From Hetaerina americana (lineage: Eukaryota; Arthropoda; Insecta; Odonata; Calopterygidae): 64,000 nt of DNA. The position numbers and the translations under genes are program-made. A model generated the notes under the pieces. That model saw nothing but the letters and a program-made list of their open reading frames with translations. It made no database searches and had not been told where the DNA came from. Of this stretch, positions 49,442-62,574 are shown piece after piece. The DNA is taken from contig JAKTNV010000004.1 of assembly GCA_022747635.1 (NCBI GenBank), positions 19,635,969-19,699,968 of the forward strand, read 5' to 3'. The stretch's first letter is position 1. Each line of letters opens with the position of its first letter.

Positions 49442-52400
49442 GAGCTCAATTCTATCATCATTATTAATGAAAACAGTCATCCAAAAAAAAATAATGAACT
49501 TGTGTTGTTTCCATTCCTTAATTAAGAATTGTGTGTTCTTGCCTATATAAAGTGAAAACACATTAGCATGAAACGTGAGAAATGGTGCTCTTTATTCACG
49601 TTCGGCCCAGAGATGTGTCGAAAAAACTTGAAGCGCCCGTCTGTATTGCTGTATCTGCATAATGGGAATAACAGCGCTGCTTAATCGAAATCGCGGAAAT
49701 ATTCCGACTTAAGTGTTCTCGTCCAAGATCCGTCGCTGCCGTCCATAATATTGCGGGTGTAGGCTTGCTAAGGTTACGTGTTTATTGATTGTCTAGGTTG
49801 TTCCCTGTAATGCCTTTCAGCTGACTTCAATTATCGTTTAATATAGGTGTCATATTTTTTTTACTACCGTATCCATTTCCCTCAGTGTATTAATGAATTC
49901 CTCTTTTCTTTTGGCATAGGTTCCATGGCTTGGAGAAGTGGTTTTTATTGCGCTCTGTTAAAACTGCGATAAATGTCTATTTGGTAATTTCTCAACCGTT
50001 ATAAAATGATAAAAGCTTCCGTTACTTGATTCCCACAAGTGGAAGGAAATTTTTGCATTCTAATCTTCCGTTTTCGATTGCTAAATAATTAATTTTCCTT
50101 GTACTTGACTAATTATTGCACGCCATATGTTTTTTTTCTTTGAGAGTTAGTTTGTATGTACATACATGAAACTCACTTGAATATTCGGATTACTTCTAGA
50201 GGTATTTAAAACGTAGCCGTGCTCTGCAATATTTGAACCTTCTCCTCTCATGGCGCTCCATGTAAATGGCTCATTGAACTCAAGCGTTGTATTCAATTAG
50301 CTATTCACAATAATGGTTATGAACGCCACTTAATAATTGGACTCCACGTTTTGTAAAACATACAAATTATTTTCCACGTTTTCAATGTACCGTTACTTCA
50401 TTAAGTATTTTTCTTAATCTCTTATGTATATTTCAAAAATTAAATGAGTTCTTAGAATGCTTCAAGTATAACAGTGAGCATGTTTCATGTTGCAGTTGTG
50501 AGCAGCTTATCGGAATTAGTTATTTTCTCTTCGGTGTTGGTCGTTGGATTCTATCCAATCGTGTATTAGTAGAAAGTACTGGGAAACGCTAATTTTATTT
50601 TCCTACCTTAGTAATTGTTATAAATCTTAAATAAATGTAAATAAGGCAAAGGTGTAATCTTCTCCTCACTAAGTTCCCTTACTTAAATAGTTTCATAATT
50701 TACAGTTCATTTTAACTGTATCCAAGTTTTATTTCCTGAAAATGTATAGATCATTGTAAATTTTGAACACAAGGCATTTGATCCATTAATATAAAATGTT
50801 TTGGTAATTAGGTTATTGAAATGATTACTTTAAGCCAAATTTAAGGGTGTCATGATTCAATTTATGCCTCTTCAGGATATGTAATTCTTCCTTTTTTCGA
50901 TATCCTTAAGTCCTGCAGGGTTGCTTCCGTAATTATTTCGTTTATTCTAATCATTTTTTGAAAGCATGCCGCATGCTATTTTTATATTAGTTAAGTTGCT
51001 GCACGAGAATTCAAAACGTTGGCCAAAGTCTATCATCATTTTGTCAGTATATGGAGCATCACAAAGTGGCAGGCAAAGGTCCTTGTGCAGGAAGTCACAG
51101 AAAAACGGATCTATTGTGTTGTTGGGTCGTGCTCTCATGCGGGTCCTTCGTTTTCGAAACTACACCCATGAAGCGCGCAGGTGACATCAATCGGGGTCAC
51201 GCGAATCATGGTGCGCCCTTCTTCATGATTGACTTCAACTCATGGACTCAACATTATTTCAAAATCATTTCTCATGAGAATTTTCCGTCTTGCTAAAAGT
51301 TTTCCTTCTTTGTTTGACAAAATTGTATGAAGTTTTCATATCTTTCTAACCCGCTCATATTTTTGCGGTTTACCCTCAAGAGACGTCTTCCCTGTAGTAA
51401 AAAATTGAGATGACCGCTATTTTCTTTCGTGGTTCTCTGCCACAGTCCAGACAAGGTTTGGTTTTATCTTCGTGTATGCAATGAAATGGAATCATATGTA
51501 TTTTATGTTGGAGCTGCGTGTTGTTGCGTGGCCATTTATTACACATTTCACCAATCAAATATTTTATTCTTCCTTTTTAATTTCCGTAGAAACTAAAATA
51601 AAAGAATTCTCTTGGGTTTTCAAGGAAGGAGTTTCTTGTTTGTAATCTCCAGAAGGAATCTCATATGCATAGTAACAAAAACATTATGGGACCCTTGGAA
51701 GCTAGGAAGTGTATATTCATTATTAATCGTGAAGGATGTCATCGCTCATGAATTCGGGTGACTTAATTTTAACAGTTTTAAACCGGATGCCTAGTGGCTA
51801 TCTTAAGTTTCAGCCAGTCCAGTTATGTGCATGCTTGATAGTTAATGTGATGGTGTAAAGCATTTGAATTTTTAATTCTCTCAGAAGTGTATGGTCGTTG
51901 CCAATACTGATTTCGCCGCTGTTCAAGGTATCAGGAGGTTCACTCTAAAGGATAGACTTTTGCTGATTTACTTTCTACGACGAATCGATATTATTATTTT
52001 TAAGCGAATTTGCGATTTTCGGATCTTTTGAAGCAAATAAAATACATTCTTGTAGCAACACGGCTCCGATTAATGCCGAGGCGTGAACTGTTATTTAGAA
52101 ATTTTGTTTTTTTTTCTGCCATTCAAAATATTATTTTTATGAATATTTTAATGATTAAATTATAACTTGTAATTAGTTATTTTTATAGGGTTTTGAGAGC
52201 TTATGTGGTGCCTATGATGTATTAATTTCACCCCTTTGTTCATTAAAAAGCATTCTATTCAAAAATGCCTCAATGTGTATAGTTGCAGTTTCTATTTATT
52301 CTTGGAGATATCCAATTTGTATATATTCTGTTATTAATTACTATTTCTCTCTGACATTTAGACTATCATCCATTATTTTCAATGCGCTCTATGATTTAAA

Positions 52401-54255
52401 GTGAAAGTGGATATTGTATTTCATTTAAGTACCATGCCTTCATTTCTAGTGATTTAAACCAGTGTGGAGAGTTTTAGCGACGTGTTGGAAGGGTTGGATT
52501 ATTTTGAGGGTCATGCTCCATGCTGGATTTATCAGCCTGTGTGCTCTTTTGGTGTAGTAGCCTTATTTCATGTGTGTAAATGTGCCTTCTGATGTCGAAA
52601 AATGTTTAAATAATGTAATTAATCGGGACTAGTTGTACTAACTAAGCTGTACATTTATTTGTTGGAAAACAACGGGCGTGTTTCTTGTCACTGTAGTGGA
52701 TATGCAATGGAGAAGTTGATAGGGGACGGATTACCCTGGAAAGAGTTCATTCTTTTGATCCTAGGAATTCTCAGCCCAACTAAAAGATTTTCCACGTCCG
52801 GCATCCTTATCAGGTGTCTTCATTTCGAAACCGCGCGTCTGTCTTCGCGATTCAGATGCATTATTTCGAATCGCAATGTTTGACTATTTTCGTACAGCCC
52901 GCTCCGCCGTTATTTCCGCTGATCGGTCGACTCTTTGGAGCCTTCATATGTTTTGTGGCCACTTTCTCTCCCGCCTCATCTTCCTCTTCTTGGGATGGAG
53001 TTAATATCTCCGTGAGCGACCTAATTCATTCGGTAGCACGTGCTCCACGGTAATCTCGCCGCCGTCGCAAGCTCACCTGCCCGCCATTTCGCCTGCCTGG
53101 TTTCACGCACAGCCAACCCGATAAAGCGCCCTATCCCGCCCCTTTCTCCCCTCGCTGTCTGTCGGAAGTTTCCCTTCCCTATCGCGCCATGAAATTCTCA
53201 TTATGGGCTCCGCTAGGGAAACATAATGCTCACGTCGTAGCGATCCGTGTGTTTTCCTTGTAGTTATTTCGTTTCCTTTCCACTTGAGAGAAAGAAAGCG
53301 TTCGGTTTCCCACTCCTACCATTTACGGAATGTTAACCAATGGGATCAGGGAGTTATTTTTCGTTGTTCACGTGGAAATAATGTACAACTCTTTTTTCCT
53401 TTTGTATTCAGAGTTTCCATTTAAAAGATCGTTTCTGTTCCTGGTCTGGCCGATATTTTATTGGGATATTGGCCAGAGAATATTACAAAAAAGAGCGATG
53501 AGAAGTGGATAGTATCCACTTGAGGGTGTGGGGATAGGTGGAGCAGACATTTTTAGAAAGGAATGGTTCATGAGAAATCGGATTAAGGTTTTTAATTAAC
53601 ATCGGTTAATCTCAGGTCGAATATAAACTCCTCCATCAAATGTATAATGCTTACCGCCTCGTAAAAAATGTTTCCAGAATACAACTTGCCATTTTTTTTC
53701 CTTTCAGATTTTTTGAACTAGCAGTGAATGTAAATGGATATGTCGTATGAAGTTATGTTCCACAAAGCGTGTTGATTATAGTTGTATTTAGTACCGTACA
53801 CATTCACATACCTGTATTCGAGCAATTGACAATTTTTACTACATCTTTGGCATCTGGTGGTAGTTAATGATGCATTTTTTAATACTAGGACAAAATTGTT
53901 CTGTCATGCGCCTTATGCTGGTTGTTGGGAAACATGCACAAGAACTGGGTTAGATTTTGGGCCTAATCACTTTTTCGGATGCGCATAAAGCTTTTACGCT
54001 ATAATAAGTAGTGCCCAGGTATTAATTTGATTGACGCGTTTAAATGTGAGATAGAAATTTCTACAAGAGTAAATTGTCCGTAGGCCAGTATTTATTATCA
54101 GTTCACTATGATTGGGTGCTACAGAAACCTTTCCTGATTCTTCCTGTATATGCATTTGCTTCGGTGTTTGAATCGCATTCTTATTCCTGAGGAATATTCC
54201 GAGATGTGCCTCCGTAAAGCGGAATGATCGCGCATTTATTATCAATACGATTATT
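49442..54255. other. Presumed intron, fourth part, no gene seen
   Basis: The stretch is AT-rich and without recognisable coding sequence. A GC-richer patch at about 52,900-53,250 carries no identifiable domain. Confidence 0.4.
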
Positions 54256-55572
54256 CAGGGTTCGTCCGGAAAATAAGTGTACCGATTTTTTCCCGCCGCT
54301 CCAGGCGCGCCCAGCACCGCTCTGACGGGCTGCGATTGGAGGGGGGTATGTTGGCAAGCGACGCTGAAAAAGGCAGTCGGCTCTGAGCTGTGGTGTAGTG
54401 AGGAGCTCTGTTAACGCGAACCTCCATGCTCGACCCACGTCACGGAACGCGATGCCGAAGTTTTTGGAGCAGCGTTATTCCATCAAATTTGCGGTAAAGT
54501 TTGGGAAATCGTCTACCGAAACTGTCGGTATGATTAACCAGGCTTACGGGGAGTCAGCCATGTCCAGAAACATGATCTTTCGGTGGCACAAGATGTTCGT
54601 GGAGGGCAGAGAAGAGGTCGACGACGAACCACGGCCTGGACGCCCATCAACGACACTCACCGACGAAAATGTGCGAAAAGCTCGCGATGTACTGAACTCT
54701 GATCGTCGTCTTAGTGTTCGGATGATATCAGAGCAGTGTAATGTGCCAAAAACTATAGTGCACGAGATTATTAGGGAGCAATTACAGATGCGAAAAATTT
54801 GTGCAAAGTTGGTGCCGAAAGTGCTCAGTGATGATCAAAGACTCAATCGGTTGGAAATCGCGACACAACTTGCGGATCATTGCAAAAATGATCCACATTT
54901 TTTAGAGAACGTTGTTTCGGTTGACGAGACGTGGATCTTTGAGTACGACCCGGAGTCGAAGAGACAAAGTGCGGAGTGGCACACCCCATCATCACCCCGT
55001 CAAAAGAAAGCTCGCATGAGCAAATCTCGGATCAAGGCGATGCTCATTGTCTTTTTTTACAAAAGGGGAGTCGTCCACTACGAATTTGTACCTGAACGAC
55101 AAACTGTAAATGCTGCATTTTACGTCCAAGTGCTCGACAGGCTTCGAAAACGAGTCGCCCGCTTCCGGCCAGCGATCAAAAACATCTGGCGGCTGCATCA
55201 CGACAATGCGCCGTCTCACACCGCGCTTGTCGTGTCGGACTTCTTGGCCAAGCACGGCGTGGCAACGCTGCCGCATCCGCCCAACAGCCCGGACTTGGCA
55301 CCACCGGACATCTTTCTGTTCCCGAAGATAAAGAGGAGTATGAAAGGAACGTGATACGGGACTTTGGACGCCGTCAAAGAGGCCGTGACGACGTGTCTTC
55401 GAGAGGTTCCCGATGATGCCTTCGCGGGAGCGTTCCAGGAATGGGAACGCCGCTGGAACAAGTGTATCGACTCACAAGGGTCCTATTTTTAGGAATATTA
55501 GCTTAAGATATGTAAAAGTGTAATAAATTTTTTTTTCTGAGCTCACTACCCTTATTTTCCGGACAAACCCTG
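54256..55572 (+). mobile_element. Nearly intact mariner element, 1,317 bp
   Basis: The inverted repeats match over about 27 bases with three visible differences: left CAGGGTTCGTCCGGAAAATA, right (reversed) CAGGGTTTGTCCGGAAAATA. Length and layout are those of a complete mariner. The flanks read TATT on both sides instead of the simple TA expected next to the ends. The gene inside is full length but for one nonsense codon. Confidence 0.92.
54452..55492 (+). pseudogene. Mariner transposase, one premature stop
   Basis: The transposase cuts and inserts the element at TA sites. I start at ATG 54,452 (MPKFLEQRYS), not at 54,398, because mariner similarity begins there. The frame is 346 codons to the TAG at 55,490-55,492, the usual mariner length. 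A TGA at 55,352-55,354 (codon 301) interrupts it; a C-to-T change at a CpG would explain it. Visible parts: first helix-turn-helix (about 10-50), GRP linker (about 63-65), second helix-turn-helix (about 85-112), and the catalytic domain with Asp158 (VDETW), Asp251 (HDNAPSHTA) and Asp286 (SPDLAPPD), which gives the DD34D spacing. All three catalytic residues precede the stop, but the last 46 residues would be lost. Confidence 0.92.
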
Positions 55573-58500
55573 TATTCTCATTTGGTAGTGAGATTTGCTC
55601 CAAATGAAAAAGTCAGCGGCAAGCCCTCTTCATTATGTGATCGGTTATAGGCATAATATCGTTAGAATTTTAAACTTATATGATAGTTAAGTCACTCTGA
55701 TGATTTTTTTACTTTGTAGTCTACACATGTCGACTAATCTGTGAGATATATGTACGAGTATGTTATTATACTTGTAGTCCATGCGTAGCCTCTATATTTG
55801 GATATTAGTCAAACCTGGCCAGGAATTCTAGTGAAGGCGTCGGAGGAAAATACTAACCAGTCTGCATCTATGGTCAGTACGCAAACTAGTCCGTCTACAT
55901 TGACCGTCTTTCACAATAGATCGGGTTTTCATAAAACAAAGATAATTTTATGGCTTACCATGTTACTTTATTATCCATTATGAAATACGCAATGACGCGA
56001 CGTAATCGTCACATTCCTCTCCCGTGAAGAATTGTCGACATCTTGCTATAGGTATTTTTTATACCTCCTCTCTCTTCAAGGAGCCGTTCCTAATTCCGAC
56101 TTTTGTATTCGTCCTTTACTTTTTCCCCGTGGACTCCCACGACACTTGCCTTATGCCGTGGGAAAATAAGAACAATTACTCTCCCGCACAAGACTTATTG
56201 TGGCAATGGAGTCCTCGCGGCGCGGTGGATTTCGTCACCTCATCAGTCCTCGCCACGCAACTCGTTTGCCTCTTATCTCGTTCTTCTCTTTATTCTTTCG
56301 AATCTCTCGTACGTAGACTATAATCGATCCTGCCATGAGTGCTGCAAGACGGGTTTTTCATTCGGCGTTCCCTCAGTTATCGGCTTTGTTCATTTCTCCG
56401 GTCGTGCGTTTTACTTCTGTCGCCTCATTTCCTCAGTTCGCGAAAATAATCCTTGCCCTCTCTGGTCGGCCGTTCAGTGCACAAGTCCATCTTCATTCAT
56501 TCAGTTTTTCAATGCCTTCTTTGGAAGTCCCGCTCCTCGTCCCGTTTCCAGCTTTCAGGAGAGTATGGAAGAGCTCTCTCGACCTTCGCGTTTATTTCTT
56601 CCGAAGGAAGAGGAGACCTTTAATGGGTTTGCCATTTTTTTCTTCTTTCATTCCCCACCCCTTTTCCCGTGCCACACGACATATTCTACTACATGTCCTC
56701 GGTTCATCCGCCACAGTCCCCCATCCCCATCATTTTCTCTGTTTCCTTTCCTTTTTTTGCGTCGGTTCGTCTCTGCGACCGCGGGACCAATACTGAATCA
56801 GCCGTAGCCCAAGGGAATCAGAGTGGCTTCGTTGCCGACCGGGTGGGGTACAACTAGTCGCCGCCTACCTCCCTCAACAGACGTTTTTCACCGACGGAAG
56901 CTCTTTTAAGGGAGGTGCGGGAGGTGCTCCAGTAGCATCGTGATTACTGGTTTTCCAGCTCAACAAGCGTTTCGTTCAAACCTTTATTTCTCTATCTGGA
57001 GTGCGACGGCGGAGCAAAACGCTGGGAAAAAAGAGCTGGATTCTGCCGTATAGCGTTCCTGGCTCATTAAATATGAACCATCTCCCCAGTGAATTTAATT
57101 TACAGTTTTACCCTCTTGGTGAATTTAATTTACAGTTTTATCTGTTAGTTTTCCTTCGGACTCCAAAGGCCCTTAGTGTTGAAGAAATCAAACTCATTTA
57201 TTATTGCGTTTTATGATTGCTTCATTGCTTTCTTATCGACCGGTGTGATAGCAATTACGTGCATTAAAATGCAGGTATCAATGACAACTGCTTGATATAA
57301 TTTAGAAAAGGCGCGTAAATAGTGAGGTTTGCGGGTGGCGCATGGGGCCAGATGCTCATGAAAAGGCCAAATTAATATCTGGGTTTATCTTTATCCGTGT
57401 AAATTTGGAAGGTATGCTTTCTACCTGTCTATGAATTATTGTTGTCCTCCAAACATTCAAAGGCAAGGTTTAACATTTCGCATGGCGTTTTGACCTGTGG
57501 AGAGAACTTTCTATTGCTGTTCCAATGTTACCGTGGTCCAATCTGGTTAATGCCTTTACTAGACGTCATCGAAAGACATTTTCTGAGAGCAAAAACTTGA
57601 ACTGAAAGGGCACAGCTCGGATAGAAAAAGAAGCTGTCCGACGCATTTGGAAATGCTGTCTAATGGGTGTTATCGATATGTCGGCCCCAGTTAACTCATT
57701 CGTTTAACCCAGTAGCTGGTTTCTGCAACTTGCCAAAAAGCAGATTTGAAAATTCTGGCTTTCGGTAGTTATTGTTAGGATTTATACAACTCCAGAATAT
57801 ATACGAGGGTCTTATATCTGACCAAATAACAGCAGGTTAAGGACGATTTCGAAGGATTTGATATTCTTTGGGCACTTTTTGTGTCTTAATTTTCTCATTC
57901 GGAACTCAACAGATGCATGTGTATGCTATTATTAATCGAAAACATATTGCATTCGAACTAGCATTCACAGCCAGCCATCCAGAACTCAAGTGCTGAGCAT
58001 AATACGTACGTATCTTCGCAATAACTTGCTAGGCGAACACGCGAGAAAAGCTTTACGTAACTGCCGGCGCCGTGTAGGGAGGGAAACAAAACATATAATA
58101 ATTACTAACTGTAGCAAGAAACATTGGGAGTAAGAAATGTTGCATAAAAAAATCTAATGAAGGGTTATCTTGTATACTGTGTGACTAACATAGAATATGA
58201 GACCTTCACATGTCGTCCTTGTTTAAAGTGAGAAGGAGAAGTTGTCTGTAAAGGTTAAAAATGAAAAAAGTGATTCGTAGAGTGGAATATAAAAATTTTT
58301 GTCCAAAATAATCTTTAGAATAATGTAGAATTTAGTTCAGGTGTCTTTTCTCTTTTGTTCCGTCGTAAAAACGTGGGAGCAGTGCAGTATGCCAAGCACC
58401 ACGATGTTAAATCGCCGATATTTATGTCGGTGGAGTATCGCTGGGGCTTAAGTCATTCGACGCCCCCATCTCCTCATGCTCCCGCCCAACTTTCACCCGT

Positions 58501-59904
58501 CTCTCCCACTCCGTCTCGGTGTGTACCCTTTCAATTGAGATGAGAGTTGGGAAGCTTCGAATCTGGGGTCGGGTGGGTGGGATGTGCAAGGGCGGGGGTG
58601 TTCCCACTCTCATCCTCCTGGGGACGCGTAGACGACGTCGCCTTTTAAGAGCTGGAGAGAGAGAGAGACTTCCCGTACGCCACGGATTGTAAATGCGGGG
58701 GAAAGGAGATGGGGCGAGGCTAAGCGATTACTCCCTCTCTCTCTCTCGGCGTGCGCATAGTTTGCCCCCGTGCTGTTCAAGGAGTCGGGGCGTTTGCGGA
58801 GTGGGCGGTGCTACGATAGGGGCGAGTGGGACTCTCAGTGGTGCGCTCGTTTCCTCTAGGGCTTGCTTCCCTACTTATCAAACTCCTCCAGGTGCCTCGG
58901 ATAGGTAGTGTTCATTAAAATTGGTATGGTAGAAATTTTACCGAATTCTAAAAAAAATAAATTGTGTTGTGGTAGTGCGTTCTGCATTATGGCCGTAACC
59001 TTAAAAAAAATGAAAAATACCTGCTTAAAGAATATTTTTATGTTCATTACAAATTATTTGCTCTTTTAAAATGCAATTTTGAAAAAATGTTTATCACCTC
59101 AATATGCTGCTGAAAGTTTTAGTGTTTGTTCTACAGCAACATTATTTCTCGAGATACTCTTTAGATGAGAATTATCGATATTTTCTTTTTAATTCCGTAC
59201 GTAGAGGAGCACCATATATAATCTCCGAATATATTTGGTGATGTGGCATCTCAGTCGCATGTGGATGGAGGTTTTGGCTCCGTAAACACCCGTATATTCG
59301 TACTTGCCATTGAGAGGTGTTACCACAGTAGAATACCTATGAATATTTGATGCTGGCTTACTATCGTTGGAAAATAGTGATCGGTACAATTTAATTTTGT
59401 AGATGAAAGAAATGTAAATATAAAGAATATTATACGACCTCATTTTAAAGAAGTACCTCATGAGTGAAAAATCACAGAATTATTTGATTTTTCTCGGCTT
59501 TGTGCAAAGGAAAAGTTGCGACATATGTGCTCGTACATATCTTCGGACGCTCATGCCTGTCATTTGCCGACCTTAATTATTTTATAAGCTGTATTTCTCC
59601 CTGTCACAACGAAATTTATGGCTGAACTACTTATAAGTTTGTAGAAATTTGAAAGTTTTGGCTTTAATGCTTGGAATACTGTCTACTCGTACTTCAGCAC
59701 GGTTCATCTCATGTCAAACTTAATGATATTGGTTATGAATTTGATAAAACCAACTTTGCTAAATCAATAATTCCCTTGAAATAATTGAAATCTTTCTTTT
59801 CTAGTATGTATCTCTTGCATAGGAGTCTTACATGCTTCATATTATCGTAACCCTAAATGTTTATCTGAGTGGTTTCTAATGCACTTCACTATTATCTTTT
59901 GCAG
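55573..59904. other. Presumed intron, last part before candidate exon
   Basis: C/T-rich stretches occur at about 56,040-56,860 and a GC-rich patch at about 58,430-58,900, with short GA and CT runs. A 30-bp tandem duplication lies at 57,089-57,148. No domains are recognised in the overlapping frames. Confidence 0.35.
57089..57148. repeat. Tandem duplication, 30-bp period
   Basis: GTGAATTTAATTTACAGTTT occurs at 57,089 and again 30 bases later, followed by diverged bases. Confidence 0.85.
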
Positions 59905-59961
59905 GTGAGTACAAACATGGGATTAATCTATTAGAACGAATGCAGTTTGCAGCCTTGGCAG
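59905..59961 (+). CDS. Candidate 57-nt coding exon or recursive-splice exon
   Basis: A strong acceptor (TTCTAAT branch-like site, pyrimidines, TTATCTTTTGCAG to 59,904) precedes the segment, and a donor GTTAGT starts at 59,962. Only one frame is open, and it needs one base from the upstream exon, exactly what the donor at 18,259 supplies (A plus GT gives Ser). The peptide is EYKHGINLLERMQFAALA followed by one base of a Gly codon, so both introns are phase 1. It reads like a short amphipathic helix, but I do not recognise it. The segment itself begins GTGAGT, so the site could also work as a zero-length recursive splice site. Confidence 0.45.
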
Positions 59962-62574
59962 GTTAGTTCGCTCATGTCTTCGGCCTTGGAATACATCCGG
60001 AGGCTCCTTCGTTCTTAGTAGAATTACGTTATACAAGTGCGTATTCATTTTTCTACTAAATTTTTTTTCATAGTTTATCAGGTGTTATTTTCTCCTGCTT
60101 ACTCGATTTCAGGCTGTAGTTTTTTTGTATAATTCTTTAAACGGCACGCGCAAAAGAGTCACTACTGGTTTTCTATCTTGATATTTTCATTGTAGAAAAC
60201 TTCTACCAACTACTAGTATTCTACCAACGATGCCGTCAAGAATATTTAAAGGGCACTTATTTGACCAGCTGGAAACGTATCCCTGAGTGATACCACGCTA
60301 CTCAGGTAACTACCACGCTACCTCAGGGAACTTTGAGGTACAAACTCTCGCTAGAAGTCCCACTATAACGAGTAGCAGGGAAGTTTACCTTCGCTTTTAG
60401 GATATCTATTCGACGGTAATGGTCCTTCTTGTGAGTAGATCAGTTCACTCCAAGAAAGTTTGTGATCCTGTGACGTAAATTAAAATAAGTTTTTCAACGA
60501 AAATCGTTGCGTCGTTTTAAGTTACGTTTAATTGACTATGGACTGTTTAAGGAAAATAGTTAATTTCTATGCCAGATGTATTTTTTTAACCTCTAAGGTT
60601 ACGGCGTGTTAAGCAACAATGTTTAGGTGTTACTGAACTCTCAACGATTATCGTCTCTTACTTACCGAGGACATTTGAGTGCGTCAAGGAATTACAGAAT
60701 TATTTTTATACGGCAGTGAAGGCTTTCGGTTTTCTTCATTTTAGCCCGATTTTATTGGTTTTATAATTTGTGCTTCATCAGCGCTTTCATCAGGTTTCTT
60801 GTCGCGTGATACGTTTTCCATTAAAAATATAATGTCCTTTTCATAGCTCCCATATATTGGAAGGAGAAAGAGAAATGAAAGATAAGCATACAAGAGGAAT
60901 ATGAAGGAAAATTTGGGGCTATTGTAAGAATATAAATCAATTATCATAAAAAATGAATTTAAATGAAAAAAGGGGTGTGTTTAGTGTTGCCACATTGGAA
61001 AAATAAGGAATAGTATAAGCTGTACTTGACCATTTTTTGATGGAAAAGCTAATGCTGAACATTGGCTTTTGGCACAGAGGTTCTTGTGGACCCATGTACG
61101 TATTTACCCCGGCATTCTATTAACGGAACCTGAGGTAATGTAGATGGGATTCTCATAAGACTGGAGGTCCACTGCGGCACGCCTGAGACAAGTAGTAGTT
61201 CCCTACACTCGAGTGAGCGTATTTGCCGAGGCATTCTTCCGTGTCGAGTGGTTCCTGTTTGGGCGAGGGGTCCCCCTACAGCCCTTCGTCTCCCCAAGTC
61301 CATAATTTCCTTCTCTAGTCTCAATTGCCAATCGGAAATTATTCGGGGAGTCCCTCATCCAACCCCATAACCACCCACTCACGACCACCACAAGGCACCG
61401 TAGCACAACGCGTCCTCTCCCTTCCATTTTCAACAAGCAATCCTGGTCTCTTAGACCCACGCCCGAATAATCCTTAAGCGCTCGTAAGGGTAGCCGTATT
61501 CTCTCCTCCCACCTTTTCCGCCCCGGCTGCGCTTATTACTTGCATTCCGATTTGATAGCGAGTGGGCGTGGAGCTTCTGGTAATTCCATTGTCCCTCGGG
61601 AACCGCTCCATTATCCCATCCTTGAAACAACCGTTTCCCCCACACCCCGCCATATTACCAGTGTCCACTTCTCTTTTTGCTTCGGTCATGTCGTTCCACT
61701 AGAAATTACGTTTCCTCCTGTCACTTCAGTCGGTTTCGTTACATTTTACATTGTCTACAAGGCTCTCGTGAAGGTTTTTCCCTTTTGATTTACGCTTATT
61801 ATAGCTTCATTCCTTCGATGGAAATTTTTATCTTTTTCGAGATCGGTGTCGTAAATGTCTGCGTTGAATTCCATTATTTTCCACGCTATTATTCAAGTCC
61901 CATTGTTGTTCTTTCGTTATCGTCTACGAGTGAAATATTACTGTCGCAAGCATCTTTCCTGCCCGCAGCACGGGTCACTTGTTGCCGTAAGCTGTGTCCC
62001 CTTCTACTCGTAATAATCTCCGTCACAAAAGATTAAATACCTTCAGCACTTGGTCAGTTCGATTGCAAAAGTTCGCTGTAGAAGTAACCCCAAAAAAGTT
62101 AGAATGTTTGTGGAAATCTTATTAGGGCAATGAAAATAGTTGGGTTGCTCCAAATGGATAGGTACGTATATGCCATATGTATAATAAAATTACTGATTGA
62201 TATACGTTTTAAGATTGTTAGATAGATGGTCGCCTCTTATCTATCTTCAGTCATATTTATTTTGAGTGCGAAAAATTAAAGTACGTTGATTGAACCTCCC
62301 ATTATTCCATGACACAAAATGTTTGAACAATTTTTTTATCCTAGAAAGAATGTTAATTGTGATTACGAGTCCAAATCATAATAAAATTTACTATCCGCCG
62401 GAGCCATTAATAACTTAAAGATATTAAGAAAGCTGAAGGAAGATGTTCCGAAAGCTGCCCTCTTTGATGCCTTACTTTTTAAATTTTTTGCAAATTACAA
62501 AGGCTCCAAAATTCTTGTCTACGATTCATCTTTAATATGCGTTTTAATGAACGTGTAACTCCTTAGTATTAAAT
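59962..62574. other. No gene seen
   Basis: The stretch is AT-rich up to about 61,200, then more balanced. A near-repeat of TACCACGCTAC-TCAGG occurs at 60,291 and 60,311. No coding sequence is recognised. Confidence 0.4.

Noticed and set aside
60770..60815. CTGATGA twice on the minus strand, suggesting a hammerhead ribozyme
   Set aside because: No GAAA box or matching stems follow at the required spacing.
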